A stretch of 64,000 nt of DNA from SHVO01 sp041919675 (GCA_041919675.1 JAYRTJ010000003.1:11932-75931), one strand, 5' to 3'. Positions 34,722 to 43,780 are shown, numbered from the stretch's first letter. Notes: generated from the sequence alone by a model not told the origin. Program-made: numbers and translations.

Positions 34722-35426
34722 GTGAGCCGCTTGATCCTGATGACCCAGCGGGAGTTCGAGGAGCCCCTGACCGACGCGCTGCGGCGCGCGGCGCCGGGCG
34801 TTTCCTTAAGTTTTGCCTGGACCCTGGCCGACCTGGACGCCGAGTTGGCGAACGACCCGGACGGGAGCCGGATCCTGTCGATCGGCTCGAGCGTCATCCT
34901 TCCCCGGCGCGTGCTGGCGCGCTTGCGCTCACCCGCCTACAACCTGCACCCGGGCCCGCCCAACTATCCCGGCATCTTCCCGTCGGTGTTTGCCCTGTAT
35001 GAAGGCGCGCGCGCGTTCGGCGTGACGCTGCACGAAATGGCGCCCACCGTGGACTCCGGGGCGATCTGCGCCGTCGAACATTTCCCGATCGATGCGCGCT
35101 GGGACCGCCTCGCCCTCGATACGCATACACTCGTTGTGCTGATGCATGTGCTGGAACGCATGGCGCCGCAGCTGGCCAACGTCCACACACCGCTCGGCTA
35201 TTCCGGCGACGTCTGGTCGGGACGCTGCCGGACACGAAAGCATTTCGACGCGCTTTGCCATCTGCCGGAAGATTTCACGGCGGTGGAACTTGCGCAGCGC
35301 CTGCGCGCGGTCGGCGAAGGCCCGGATCATTGCCTCACCACGACCCGCGACGGTCAGGTCCTGCGTTTGGACACCGGCCGCCGCGGAATGGTGGTGCGTG
35401 CGGGACAACCCGTCGCCGCCGAATAG
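34722..35426 (+). CDS. Formyltransferase-domain protein
   Basis: A 234-residue protein with the formyl_trans_N fold used by Fmt and GART-type enzymes. The catalytic triad positions are visible: Asn74 and His76 in YNLHPGPPNYPG, and Asp111 in TVDSGAI. The C-terminal Fmt tRNA-binding domain is absent, so this is not methionyl-tRNA formyltransferase; the substrate is unknown. The start is the GTG at 34722, nine bases after GAGG; longer starts would add a cysteine/proline stretch without homology. Its stop is four bases from the converging TonB receptor. Confidence 0.82.
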   Translation: MSRLILMTQREFEEPLTDALRRAAPGVSLSFAWTLADLDAELANDPDGSRILSIGSSVILPRRVLARLRSPAYNLHPGPPNYPGIFPSVFALYEGARAFGVTLHEMAPTVDSGAICAVEHFPIDARWDRLALDTHTLVVLMHVLERMAPQLANVHTPLGYSGDVWSGRCRTRKHFDALCHLPEDFTAVELAQRLRAVGEGPDHCLTTTRDGQVLRLDTGRRGMVVRAGQPVAAE

Positions 35427-35430
35427 AGCG

Positions 35431-37422
35431 TTAAAAGCTCGCCCGCAAATAAAGGCGAATATCCCGCCCCGGCATCGGCGCCACGTCCTTCAGGAACGAA
35501 GTGTGCGGCCGCGCCGCCGCGTCCGTCAGGTTCTGCGCTTGCAGGACGATCTGAACATCGCGGTCCGCGAAGGGGCTGATGCCGACGCGCGCATTCAGGA
35601 ACGTGGAACCGTCCGTCGCGGTCTCGAGCGGCGAGATCCGGTTTTGATCCGCGGTGCCCGTCACTTCGATCCGCCCCTCGACAACGGTCCAGCGCATGTC
35701 CGCGCCAAGCCGATACCGCAACGGCGGCGTACGGGGCAGCGGCTCGCCCGTGGTGACATTCGTGGCGCGCACCAAATCCAGGCCCGCATCAAAGCTGAGC
35801 GCGTAATGTGCGCCGTGGAGAACGCTTAAAGCCACTTCGGACTCCAGCCCCGAAAAGCGCGCCTTGGTCGCCGCGAACGCAAAGACCGGCAGCCCGTCTT
35901 CTTCTTCACCGGTCTGTTCAGCGAAGACATAGTTGTCGAACCAGGTGCGGTAGAGACCGAGCGAGCCGGTCAGCGCCCCCGCATTGCGTTTGAAGGTCAC
36001 TTCGATATTTGTGGCGTGTTCCTGGCCCAGGTCCGGATTGCCGCGCTCGAACTGGTTGGTCGCGAGGTGCGGACCTTCCGAAAACAGTTCCTCGGCGGTC
36101 GGCGCGCGCTGAGTCCATGAGGCCGTGGCGCCGATGAGCGTTTCGGCGGCAAATTCGTAAGCCGCACTGCCCGAGAAGGCGCCCGACGTGAACGACCGGC
36201 GGGTGTCGTCCTCGAGCAGGATGCTGGTTCCCTCGACGCGCCCGCCGCCTTCGAGTTTGATCGGCCCGATCATGGCGCTCTCGAGCAGGAATCCCGCGAA
36301 CTGGCGCGTTTTGGAAGCCGGCGTGAAAGCTTCATCGCCGATGGCGGCGAAGTCACGGTTGCGATACTGCACCCCGAAAATGCCGCTGACCGGCCCAAGC
36401 GGCGCGTGCATGGCTTCAATGCGGCCTTCCCAACCCTGGTTGGTGAAGGTCGTTCCGATCTCATCGCCCTCGAGCTCTTGATGCCGGTAGTCGCCGTACG
36501 CGCCGCGCACGCGAACGGTCGTGACGACCTCGCCGAGATCGCGGAATTCGCCTTTGAGATCGACGCGCGTTTGCTTCATATCGAGGCGCACATCTTCCTC
36601 GGCGGGCGAGCCGTAGTTCGAGGCAAACCGCTCGACCGCCGCGCCGACCACGCCGTCCTCGAAGACATAAGAAGCGCCGCCGGTGCCATGGGCCGTGCGG
36701 CCATCGGAATTCCTCACGCGCCCTTCAATCCCGTCGGCCTGCGCCTCGGGGCTGGCAAAACCGGGAATCTTGTAGTCGCCGGTCTTGCGCCAGCCGCCGT
36801 CGGCATGAAGCATAAGGCCGTCCGTGACGTTCACTTCTGTACCGCCGCTGACGAAGCGCTCCTTTGCGTTGGAACCGTATCCGCCCATCAGATGGCCGTG
36901 GTAGCCGTTGGCCGGCACTTCAGATGGAATGCGTCCGTCGATGATATTGACGACGCCGCCGATGGCCGAGCTGCCGTAAAGCAGCGTAGCGGGACCGCGC
37001 AGAACCTCGATGCGCTCGGCGCCCGCCGCGTCGCCCGCCGTCTGATGGTCGGGGCTGACGGACGACGCATCGATGGCGCCGATCCCATCAAAGAGAATGC
37101 GGATGCGGTCGCCGTCGAACCCGCGGATAATCGGACGGCTGGCATAAGGACCAAAGAAGGTCGACGTCACGCCGGGTTCGCTGGCGAGCGTTTCGCCGAT
37201 AGAGGGCTTGAGGGCCGCGGCGAGCTCATCGCCGGTCAGGACGCTCGTCCCCTGCACAACGTCAAACCGGTCGCGGGCGAGCGGCGAGGCCGTGATGATG
37301 ATTTCGTCGATATGAAGCAGGTTGTTGTCCGCGGCCGCGGCGGCGGCATACGCGGAGATTGGAAGCAGACTTGTCGCGGCTGTTATGAACGACACCGCGA
37401 CGCCAAAATGCTGGCGGCGCAT
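35431..37422 (-). CDS. TonB-dependent receptor, probably zinc uptake (ZnuD-like)
   Basis: An outer-membrane TonB-dependent receptor of 663 residues: signal peptide (residues 1-26), a TonB-box-like IDEIIITAS at about 38-46, a plug domain with RPIIRGFDGDRIRILFDGIG and RIEVLRGPATLLYGSSAIGGVVNII, then a 22-strand barrel ending in RLYLRASF with terminal Phe. GGAG precedes the ATG by eight bases. It is the third gene behind a Zur box, after znuA and a DUF2946-like gene, so zinc or a zinc chelate is the likely ligand. Confidence 0.88.
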   Translation of the reverse strand: MRRQHFGVAVSFITAATSLLPISAYAAAAAADNNLLHIDEIIITASPLARDRFDVVQGTSVLTGDELAAALKPSIGETLASEPGVTSTFFGPYASRPIIRGFDGDRIRILFDGIGAIDASSVSPDHQTAGDAAGAERIEVLRGPATLLYGSSAIGGVVNIIDGRIPSEVPANGYHGHLMGGYGSNAKERFVSGGTEVNVTDGLMLHADGGWRKTGDYKIPGFASPEAQADGIEGRVRNSDGRTAHGTGGASYVFEDGVVGAAVERFASNYGSPAEEDVRLDMKQTRVDLKGEFRDLGEVVTTVRVRGAYGDYRHQELEGDEIGTTFTNQGWEGRIEAMHAPLGPVSGIFGVQYRNRDFAAIGDEAFTPASKTRQFAGFLLESAMIGPIKLEGGGRVEGTSILLEDDTRRSFTSGAFSGSAAYEFAAETLIGATASWTQRAPTAEELFSEGPHLATNQFERGNPDLGQEHATNIEVTFKRNAGALTGSLGLYRTWFDNYVFAEQTGEEEDGLPVFAFAATKARFSGLESEVALSVLHGAHYALSFDAGLDLVRATNVTTGEPLPRTPPLRYRLGADMRWTVVEGRIEVTGTADQNRISPLETATDGSTFLNARVGISPFADRDVQIVLQAQNLTDAAARPHTSFLKDVAPMPGRDIRLYLRASF

Positions 37423-37478
37423 GAAAGAACTCCGTTGCTTTGTAATGAGTTAAAGCGGGCAAAAGCCCGTGCTAACGA

Positions 37479-37775
37479 TCAGACAGCAACGAAGTGAGGC
37501 GGCGCGCGTGAACGGAAATGGGTGTCGACGTGCTCGCAGCAAGCTGCATCGGCGACAAAGGCGATGGGCCGGGCCGGACCAAAATCCGGCGGGAGAATGA
37601 CGAAGGGTTCCGGCGGCGGCGCGGCGCCGGCGACGACATTACAGAGGACGCACTCGTGGGCGGTGGCCGGCGCGTCGGGCGTGATGCGGTGCTCGAACTG
37701 GTGGACGGCGAGAGCCAACTGCGCGAGCAGCAGGATCGGCGTCACCCATACGAGGAACCGGTTACGCCATGTCAT
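37479..37775 (-). CDS. Small DUF2946-like exported protein
   Basis: A 98-residue protein with an N-terminal membrane segment (VWVTPILLLAQLALAV), followed by HQFEH, ECVLCNVVAG and DAACCEH. The H...EH...CxxC pattern resembles DUF2946 proteins, which often sit next to metal-uptake receptors. The ATG at 37775 overlaps the znuA stop (ATGA) and is chosen over the GTG nine bases upstream. A periplasmic metal-related role is inferred from the cysteines, histidines and operon. Confidence 0.7.
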   Translation of the reverse strand: MTWRNRFLVWVTPILLLAQLALAVHQFEHRITPDAPATAHECVLCNVVAGAAPPPEPFVILPPDFGPARPIAFVADAACCEHVDTHFRSRAPPHFVAV

Positions 37776-38665
37776 CCGAGACACCGCGTAAGTTCATCGG
37801 CGAGGCCGCGCAAAAGCGCGAAGTAGAGATTGGGACCGTCCTTGAGGGACGCGCCTTCGGGATCAAGGACGCCCGGGCGCGCGCCGGAGCCTTCCACGAG
37901 TATCTGTACATGGCGCGGTTCGAACTGCGGCTCCGAAAAAATGCACACGGCCTTGGCCTCACGCAGTCTTTCCTGGATCGCGGCGAGACGCCGCGCGCTC
38001 GGCGGCTGATCGGGCGTGACACTGACACTTCCCAGCGCCGCCAGCCGATAGCGCGCCTCAAAATACTGGTAAGCGTCGTGAAACACCAGGAAGGGTTTCG
38101 CGCGCACCGGCGCAAGACGGATGTGCAGATCGCGGTCGAGCGCCATGGCGTCCCGCGAGAAAGCTTCGGCATTGGCCCAATATTCCGCCGCGTTCACCGG
38201 ATCGGCGACCGCGAGCGCGTCCGCCATTGCGTTGGCCATGGCAACAGCGTTGGGCGGCGAAAGCCAGATGTGTCCATCGGGCGCAGCGTCATGAGGCGCT
38301 TCGGCCTGTTCCCACACGCCGCCGGCACGGGAGGGCAGAACCTCGAGGCCGGGCGCTTTTATCAAGCTGACGACGCGAGCCTTGCCGGCCAATGCGGCGA
38401 GCGGCTTGGCCAAAAATACTTCTAGGGACGGACCGACCCAGAAAACGACTTTGGCTTGGGAGAGAAGCCGCGCTTCGGACGGCTTAAGAGCGTGCGCATG
38501 AAGGGAGGCCGCATTGCCGAGCAGAACCTGGGGCGTGCCGACTCCCTTCATGACCGCGGCGGCGATGGTCTGCACCGGGCGCACGGAGGCGACGACGGCG
38601 GGGACGTCCGCCGCAGCGGGCGCGGCAGCCAGAAGGGCGGATATAAAGAAAAGAATACGTCTCAC
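37772..38665 (-). CDS. znuA: Zinc ABC transporter substrate-binding protein ZnuA
   Basis: ZnuA binds zinc in the periplasm and hands it to ZnuB/ZnuC. The 297-residue product has a signal peptide ending at APAAA, LHAHALKPSEARLL with a zinc histidine, DGHIWLSPPNAVAMA and LVFHDAYQYFEARY with further metal histidines, and VCIFSEPQFEPRHV. The histidine/acid-rich loop of many ZnuA proteins is nearly absent (only EAPHDAAPDGH). The start is GTG. It is divergent from zur, sharing the Zur box at 38704-38715. Confidence 0.95.
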   Translation of the reverse strand: MRRILFFISALLAAAPAAADVPAVVASVRPVQTIAAAVMKGVGTPQVLLGNAASLHAHALKPSEARLLSQAKVVFWVGPSLEVFLAKPLAALAGKARVVSLIKAPGLEVLPSRAGGVWEQAEAPHDAAPDGHIWLSPPNAVAMANAMADALAVADPVNAAEYWANAEAFSRDAMALDRDLHIRLAPVRAKPFLVFHDAYQYFEARYRLAALGSVSVTPDQPPSARRLAAIQERLREAKAVCIFSEPQFEPRHVQILVEGSGARPGVLDPEGASLKDGPNLYFALLRGLADELTRCLG

Positions 38666-38703
38666 GGCAACGCCTTGATCGGACCGGACCGGTTATTTAT
38701 GTT

Positions 38704-38715
38704 ATGTTATAACAT
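38704..38715. promoter_or_regulatory. Zur box in the znuA-zur divergent promoter
   Basis: ATGTTATAACAT is a perfect 12-bp palindrome inside TTATGTTATGTTATAACATCAA. It resembles Zur operators (GTTATA-type palindromes) and lies between znuA (start 38665) and zur (start 38733), where it can control both units. Confidence 0.85.
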
Positions 38716-38732
38716 CAACCATCACCGCGCAA

Positions 38733-39245
38733 ATGGCAACCCGCCCCCGCAAGACACCGTCCAAGCCCCGGGCTTTCCCGCATCCGCACCACGACCACAG
38801 CCGGTGCGCGGCCGACGCGTTGCGCACGGCCGAGGCGGTTTGCGAAAAACACGGCGCGCGGCTGACCGAAATACGCAGGCGTGTGCTGGACGCCGTATGG
38901 GCGAGCCATGCCCCCATCGGTGCCTATGATATCCTCGCGGAACTCAACACCGACGGCGGGAAGATCGCGCCGATGGCGGTCTATCGCGCGCTCGACTTTC
39001 TCATGGAGCATGGCCTGGTCCACCGCCTCGCAAGTCTGAACGCCTTCATCGGTTGCGCGCTTGCCAGCGAACGCCACACCGCTCACTTCCTGATCTGCCG
39101 GTCGTGCAAGTCCGCCACGGAGATGGACGGCACGGCCGTGACGCGCGCGGTTAAAAAGACGCTCAGTGAACACGGCTTCGTTCCCGAAACCGAAATCGTC
39201 GAAATCCAAGGCCTCTGCGCCCACTGTCATAAAGAGAGCACATGA
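38733..39245 (+). CDS. zur: Zinc uptake regulator Zur (Fur family)
   Basis: Zur represses zinc-uptake genes when zinc is bound. The 170-residue product has the Fur-type winged helix (RLTEIRRRVLDAVWASHAPIGAYDIL, MAVYRALDFLMEHGLVHRL), ASERHTAHFLICRSCKS with metal ligands and a structural zinc site in CRSC and CAHC. An N-terminal PHPHHDH stretch adds histidines. znuC starts within its stop codon (ATGA), so zur-znuC-znuB form an operon that feeds back on itself. Confidence 0.95.
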   Translation: MATRPRKTPSKPRAFPHPHHDHSRCAADALRTAEAVCEKHGARLTEIRRRVLDAVWASHAPIGAYDILAELNTDGGKIAPMAVYRALDFLMEHGLVHRLASLNAFIGCALASERHTAHFLICRSCKSATEMDGTAVTRAVKKTLSEHGFVPETEIVEIQGLCAHCHKEST

Positions 39246-40039
39246 GCGCCACCGCCGACATAACGCCGGCCGTCGCCCTCGTTGGCGCGGTCCTACAGCG
39301 CAATGACCGCCACGTGCTCGATCATGTCGATCTGAGGGTGGGGCGCGGCGAGATCGTGACCGTGATCGGTCCCAATGGCGCCGGCAAATCGACGCTGATC
39401 CGCGCGGTGCTCGGGCTCGAGAAATTGGACGCGGGCGAAGTCCGGCGTGCGCCGGGGTTAACGGTCGCGTATCTGCCGCAGAGCTACCAACTCGATCCGG
39501 CGCTGCCGCTCTCCGTACGCCGGGTGCTGACGCTGACGCATGACCCGTCCGAGGCGCGCATCAAGGCCGTGCTCGATGAGCTCGACATCGGCCAATTGCT
39601 CGACGTTTCGGCCTTACGTCTTTCCGGCGGCGAACTGCAACGCGTAATGCTCGCGCGCACCCTGCTGCGGGAACCGGATCTCCTGGTCCTGGATGAACCC
39701 ACCCAGAACGTGGATGCGGCGGGCGCCCTCGATATCTATCAAATCATCGCTCGCCAACGCGCGCGCACGGGCTGCGCGGTGTTGCTGGTGTCGCACGATC
39801 TGCATGTGGTCATGGCGGCGACCGACCGCGTGTATTGCCTCAACGGCCATATCTGCTGTTCCGGAAAGCCCGAGGACGTCGGCCGCGAACGGGCGTTTGT
39901 CGAACTGTTCGGCGAGACGGCCGCGAAGACGCTTGCGCCCTACCATCACCATCACGATCACGTGCATGGCCCCGACGGCGCGCCGCATCCGCACCACCAC
40001 CACCATGACCACACGCATGGTCATCACAACCACACCTGA
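39242..40039 (+). CDS. znuC: Zinc ABC transporter ATP-binding protein ZnuC with histidine-rich tail
   Basis: ZnuC powers zinc import. Walker A is GPNGAGKST, the signature LSGGELQRVMLAR, Walker B DLLVLDEPTQNVDAAG, and the switch histidine is in LVSHDLHVV. The 265-residue product ends in a 32-residue tail (residues 234-265) with 17 histidines plus aspartates, beginning YHHHHDHVHG. Such a cytoplasmic metal-binding tail is unusual in size and could sense or buffer incoming zinc; that is inference. Confidence 0.95.
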   Translation: MSATADITPAVALVGAVLQRNDRHVLDHVDLRVGRGEIVTVIGPNGAGKSTLIRAVLGLEKLDAGEVRRAPGLTVAYLPQSYQLDPALPLSVRRVLTLTHDPSEARIKAVLDELDIGQLLDVSALRLSGGELQRVMLARTLLREPDLLVLDEPTQNVDAAGALDIYQIIARQRARTGCAVLLVSHDLHVVMAATDRVYCLNGHICCSGKPEDVGRERAFVELFGETAAKTLAPYHHHHDHVHGPDGAPHPHHHHHDHTHGHHNHT

Positions 40040-40047
40040 GGCCCGAC

Positions 40048-40848
40048 GTGCTTGAACCCTTCATGATCCGCGCCATTCTAGCCGGCCTCGGGATCGCAAT
40101 GGTCGCAGGCCCGCTGGGCTGCTTCGTCGTATGGCGGCGCATGGCCTACTTCGGCGACACTCTTTCACACGCGGGTCTGATGGGGATCGCACTCGGCCTC
40201 GTGGCCGGCATCGATCCCATCGTCGGCGTGATCGTCACTTGCGTCGTCATCGGCGGTCTTTTGTTCGCCCTTCAGTTTCAACGGCGTGTTCCGACCGACA
40301 CGTTGCTGGGCGTGCTGTCCCACAGCGCCTTGGCCGTGGGCCTCATCGCCGTCAGCACCATGCAGAACGTGCGCCTCGATCTGACCGCATACCTGTTTGG
40401 CGACATTCTTGCAATCACCGACACCGATCTTGCGTGGATCTACGGCGGCGGTTTCGCCGTGCTCGGCGCCCTCGCCCTTCTCTGGCGCCGCCTCATCGCG
40501 CTGACCGTCAGCGAGGACATCTCACGCGCCGAGGGTTTCGCAAGCACGGGCGTGCGTCTCGCATTCACCGTCCTGGTCGCGATCGCGGTGGCCATCGCGA
40601 TGAAGATCGTCGGGATCCTCTTGGTGACCGCCCTTCTCATCATCCCGCCGGCGGCGGCGCGGCGTATGGCGCGCGGGCCCGAAGCCATGAGCCTCGTCAC
40701 GATCGCCGTCGGCGCGGGCGCGACCATCGCCGGCATTTCGGCGTCCTATGCCTGGGACGTGCCCTCAGGCGCGGCCATTGTCGCGGCCGCGGCGGCCATC
40801 TTCGCGGTCAGCATCGCGGCGGGTGCGGCCTTGCGGATCAGGACTTAA
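40048..40848 (+). CDS. znuB: Zinc ABC transporter permease ZnuB
   Basis: ZnuB is the membrane permease of the zinc importer. The 266-residue product is strongly hydrophobic with about seven or eight membrane segments, the family GCFVVWRRMAYFGDTLSHAGLMGIALG region near the N-terminus in one run of conserved residues, and LLVTALLIIPPAAARRMAR towards the C-terminus. It starts with GTG eight bases after znuC. Confidence 0.95.
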   Translation: MLEPFMIRAILAGLGIAMVAGPLGCFVVWRRMAYFGDTLSHAGLMGIALGLVAGIDPIVGVIVTCVVIGGLLFALQFQRRVPTDTLLGVLSHSALAVGLIAVSTMQNVRLDLTAYLFGDILAITDTDLAWIYGGGFAVLGALALLWRRLIALTVSEDISRAEGFASTGVRLAFTVLVAIAVAIAMKIVGILLVTALLIIPPAAARRMARGPEAMSLVTIAVGAGATIAGISASYAWDVPSGAAIVAAAAAIFAVSIAAGAALRIRT

Positions 40849-40874
40849 GGTAATTCCCGCCGATTTGGGTCATA

Positions 40875-42914
40875 ATGCCGTTTATGGCCCACGCCCCCAC
40901 ACACACGCCGGTTCCGATGCGCGCGACACATATGCTCGCGGTCGCAAGTCCGGCGCCCGACCTTCTCCAATTCGCGCGCGAAGCCTTATGGGCCGCGCAG
41001 GAACGCGACCTGCCGCTCACGCTGGCGGTGCGCGCCATGCCGCGCGTGCATTCGCAGCTCATGGGCCTCGACACCATGGAAGACCTTACCGTCTTCGCCG
41101 AGCGCTGGAACATCGCGTTGGTGCCGTGGCAAAGCCAGGAAGACCTGGAGGCGATGATCGGCGGATGGGCGGTGCGCCCGCCGGCGGCGATCATTGTCGG
41201 CAACCGCCGCGCCCACGCCTTCTCGCATGGCCTGCCCGGATCGATGATCGCGCGCATCGAACAGGCGGCCCGCGCGCAGCGCATCGAGGTTATGCCCGAT
41301 CCGAACCACGAAAGCGGCGCAACGACGCGTCTGGGCCTGGCCTGGCGTGTCGACGACCAGCGGCCCTGGTATCACGCCTACATCCTGAGCGCCTTCGCGG
41401 TCAGCCTGGTGAGCATCCTGGTCCGCGTCCTCGACGGGGTCGTTCCCGCCGAAGGCCTCGTCATGCTGTTCATGACCTCGGTCGTCTACAGCGCCAGCGC
41501 GTACGGCATGGGCGCAGCGACATTCACAACACTGCTGAGCCTCTTCATCTTCAACTACTTCTTCGATCAGCCGCGTTATGAAATCGCGCTGTCCTCCCCG
41601 GCGGACGCGCTGACATTCATCCTATTTCTGGTCGTGGGCGCGATCACCAGCAATCTCTCGGGAGGCTTGCGCCGGCAGGCCGGCCGCGCACAGCGCCAGG
41701 CCCGCGAGGCCCGCGCGTTTTTCCAACTCACACGCGACATCGCCGTCGCCGGCGACACGCAGGAAATTTTCCGCGCCATCGTTCACCAGTGCAACGACAT
41801 CTTCGAATGCGAAACCACCCTGCTGACGCCGTTCACCGGCGGCGGGCGCGAAACCTTGGCGCTGGCCTCGCCCCGCGCGCGCGCGGCCGCGCTGCAAGCG
41901 GCTTATCCGCCGCACTCAAGCCTGACGCAGGAAGATATCGAGGCGGCGCGCTGGGTGTTCAGTCAGGGCCTGCCCGCGGGCCGCGGAACGTCGATGTGGC
42001 CGGAAATGCAGGCCACGTTCCAACCGCTGGAGACCGGCGAAGGCACCGTCGCGGTCCTCGTGCTTCGGAACACGGCGCGCGAGATCGTGCGTTCGGCCGG
42101 GTTCCGCCGGGTCATTGGATCCATCTGCCGCCTGACCGCCCTGGCCGTTGAACATTCGCTGCGCAAGCAGGAACTGGAAAACGCGCGCGTGGTTTCCAAG
42201 ACCGAGGGCCTGCGCTCGGCGCTCCTGTCGGCGATCTCCCACGACTTCGGAACACCGCTCGCGTCCATCATCGGTTCGGCCTCGAGCCTCATCTCCTACG
42301 GCCGCAGCTACACCGCCGAAGTGACGACGGAGCTGCTCACGACGATCCTGGAAGAAGCCGAGCGCCTCAACCGCTTCGTGAAAAACGTGCTCCAGATGAA
42401 TCGTCTGGAAGCCGGGGCGCTGGTACCGCGCCTGCAATGGGCCGATGTGGGCGATTTGATCTCGACCGCGCTCGACGTCGCGCACCGCCGGCTCGCGCAG
42501 CACGAAATCTATGCCGATATCGAAGACATGCTGCCTCTGGTGAACGCCGACTTCGTGCTGATGGAGAGCGTGCTGGTAAACCTGCTCGATAACGCGGCCA
42601 AATACTCGCCGTGCGAAACGGCGATCCAGATCACCGCGCGCCGCTTAGGAGAAGACGTCGCCATCGACATCGGTGATCAGGGCCGCGGCATTTCCTCGGA
42701 GGAATTGGGCGCGATCTTCGACAAGTTCTACCGGGCGCGGCACCGCGACCGTACGGTGCCTGGAACCGGCCTCGGCCTCGCGATCTGCAAGGGCATCATC
42801 GAGGCGCACGGCGGCACCATCGAGGCCTTGAGCGAAGGCCTCGGCCATGGGACCACGATCCGGGTTCGCCTGCCGGTGAAGACGCCCGATGTGGCGGTTA
42901 CGGCCGAGGTATGA
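40875..42914 (+). CDS. KdpD-like sensor histidine kinase lacking the N-terminal KdpD domain
   Basis: A 679-residue kinase. The order is a USP-like domain (about 17-140, with WNIALVPWQSQEDL and PPAAIIVGNRRAHAFSHG), a DUF4118 four-helix membrane region (about 165-260), a GAF-like domain (about 285-425), HisKA with phospho-acceptor His456 in ISHDFGTPLASIIG, and HATPase_c with NLLDNAAKYSP, GDQGRGIS and GTGLGLAICKG. This is KdpD without its roughly 220-residue N-terminal KdpD/Walker domain. No kdpFABC is nearby, so potassium control cannot be assumed. It begins 26 bp after znuB and is followed by its response regulator. Confidence 0.9.
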   Translation: MPFMAHAPTHTPVPMRATHMLAVASPAPDLLQFAREALWAAQERDLPLTLAVRAMPRVHSQLMGLDTMEDLTVFAERWNIALVPWQSQEDLEAMIGGWAVRPPAAIIVGNRRAHAFSHGLPGSMIARIEQAARAQRIEVMPDPNHESGATTRLGLAWRVDDQRPWYHAYILSAFAVSLVSILVRVLDGVVPAEGLVMLFMTSVVYSASAYGMGAATFTTLLSLFIFNYFFDQPRYEIALSSPADALTFILFLVVGAITSNLSGGLRRQAGRAQRQAREARAFFQLTRDIAVAGDTQEIFRAIVHQCNDIFECETTLLTPFTGGGRETLALASPRARAAALQAAYPPHSSLTQEDIEAARWVFSQGLPAGRGTSMWPEMQATFQPLETGEGTVAVLVLRNTAREIVRSAGFRRVIGSICRLTALAVEHSLRKQELENARVVSKTEGLRSALLSAISHDFGTPLASIIGSASSLISYGRSYTAEVTTELLTTILEEAERLNRFVKNVLQMNRLEAGALVPRLQWADVGDLISTALDVAHRRLAQHEIYADIEDMLPLVNADFVLMESVLVNLLDNAAKYSPCETAIQITARRLGEDVAIDIGDQGRGISSEELGAIFDKFYRARHRDRTVPGTGLGLAICKGIIEAHGGTIEALSEGLGHGTTIRVRLPVKTPDVAVTAEV

Positions 42915-42927
42915 GACTTTTAGCGTC

Positions 42928-43620
42928 ATGAGCACGGGCCCCAAAGTTCTGATCGTCGACGATGAGCCGCAAATCCGGCGCTTCCTGCGCGCCAGCTTGC
43001 AGGCGCACGACTATCAGGTGATCGAGGCCGAGAACGGGAAAGAAGGCGTGCGCGCGTGCACGGTGCAGAAGCCCGATCTTCTGATCCTGGACCTCGGCTT
43101 GCCGGATATGGACGGCCTGGACGTCATCAAGCTGGTGCGCGAGTGGTCGAGCATCCCGATCATCATCCTCTCGCTGCGCTCGGATGACCCCGACAAGATC
43201 GAGGCTCTCGACCGAGGCGCCAACGATTACGTCACCAAGCCGTTCAGCATGGGCGAGCTTTTGGCCCGCATGCGCGTGGCCCTGCGGCAGGGCCAAGGAA
43301 GCGGCTCGGACTCGGGTCCCGTGGTCACCGCGGGCGAGATCGCGATCGACCTTTCCAAACGCCTGGTCACGGTCGCCGGCACCCCGGTACGGCTTTCGCG
43401 CAAGGAGTACGACCTCCTGCGCATCCTCGCCTCGCATCCCGGCAAGGTCATCACCCACCAGCAGCTTCTCCAGGAAGTCTGGGGACAGGCCTATGTCGAG
43501 GAGACCCAATATCTTAGGGTTTATATCGGCCAGCTTCGCCAGAAGCTGGAAAAGGAGCCGGCCGCGCCGAAGTACCTAGTTACCGAGCCGGGGGTGGGCT
43601 ACCGGCTACAGACCGGCTAG
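42928..43620 (+). CDS. KdpE-like OmpR-family response regulator
   Basis: The partner of the KdpD-like kinase 13 bases upstream. The 230-residue protein has a receiver (acidic residues Asp11/Asp12, phospho-acceptor Asp55 in LILDLGLPD, Lys in VTKPFSMGEL) and an OmpR winged helix with VRLSRKEYDLLRILASHPGKV and YLRVYIGQLRQKLE, typical of KdpE. The start is the ATG of MSTGPKVLIVDDEPQ. A terminator follows at once. Confidence 0.93.
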   Translation: MSTGPKVLIVDDEPQIRRFLRASLQAHDYQVIEAENGKEGVRACTVQKPDLLILDLGLPDMDGLDVIKLVREWSSIPIIILSLRSDDPDKIEALDRGANDYVTKPFSMGELLARMRVALRQGQGSGSDSGPVVTAGEIAIDLSKRLVTVAGTPVRLSRKEYDLLRILASHPGKVITHQQLLQEVWGQAYVEETQYLRVYIGQLRQKLEKEPAAPKYLVTEPGVGYRLQTG

Positions 43621-43621
43621 A

Positions 43622-43665
43622 CTTGGTGGGAAAGGCAAATTTATTTGCCAAACCAAGGACTTTTT
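43622..43665 (+). terminator. Rho-independent terminator after the KdpE-like gene
   Basis: A two-part hairpin, CTTGGT (43622-43627) with ACCAAG (43652-43657) outside and GGCAAA with TTTGCC inside, followed by GACTTTTTG. It starts two bases after the stop codon. Confidence 0.85.
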
Positions 43666-43780
43666 GACCGGCGGTTGTCGTCTTTTCTAATATCACCGCA
43701 GGCATAATATTGCCTGAATTGAACGCTATCTGAGATCTCACGAGACGTACGCCCTTCGAGCAAGTCACAGAGAGGCTCAC

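Noticed and set aside
39945..40037. Histidine-codon repeats at the znuC end as a tandem DNA repeat or array
   Set aside because: The CAC/CAT repeats are in frame and explained by the histidine tail; they are not regularly spaced.
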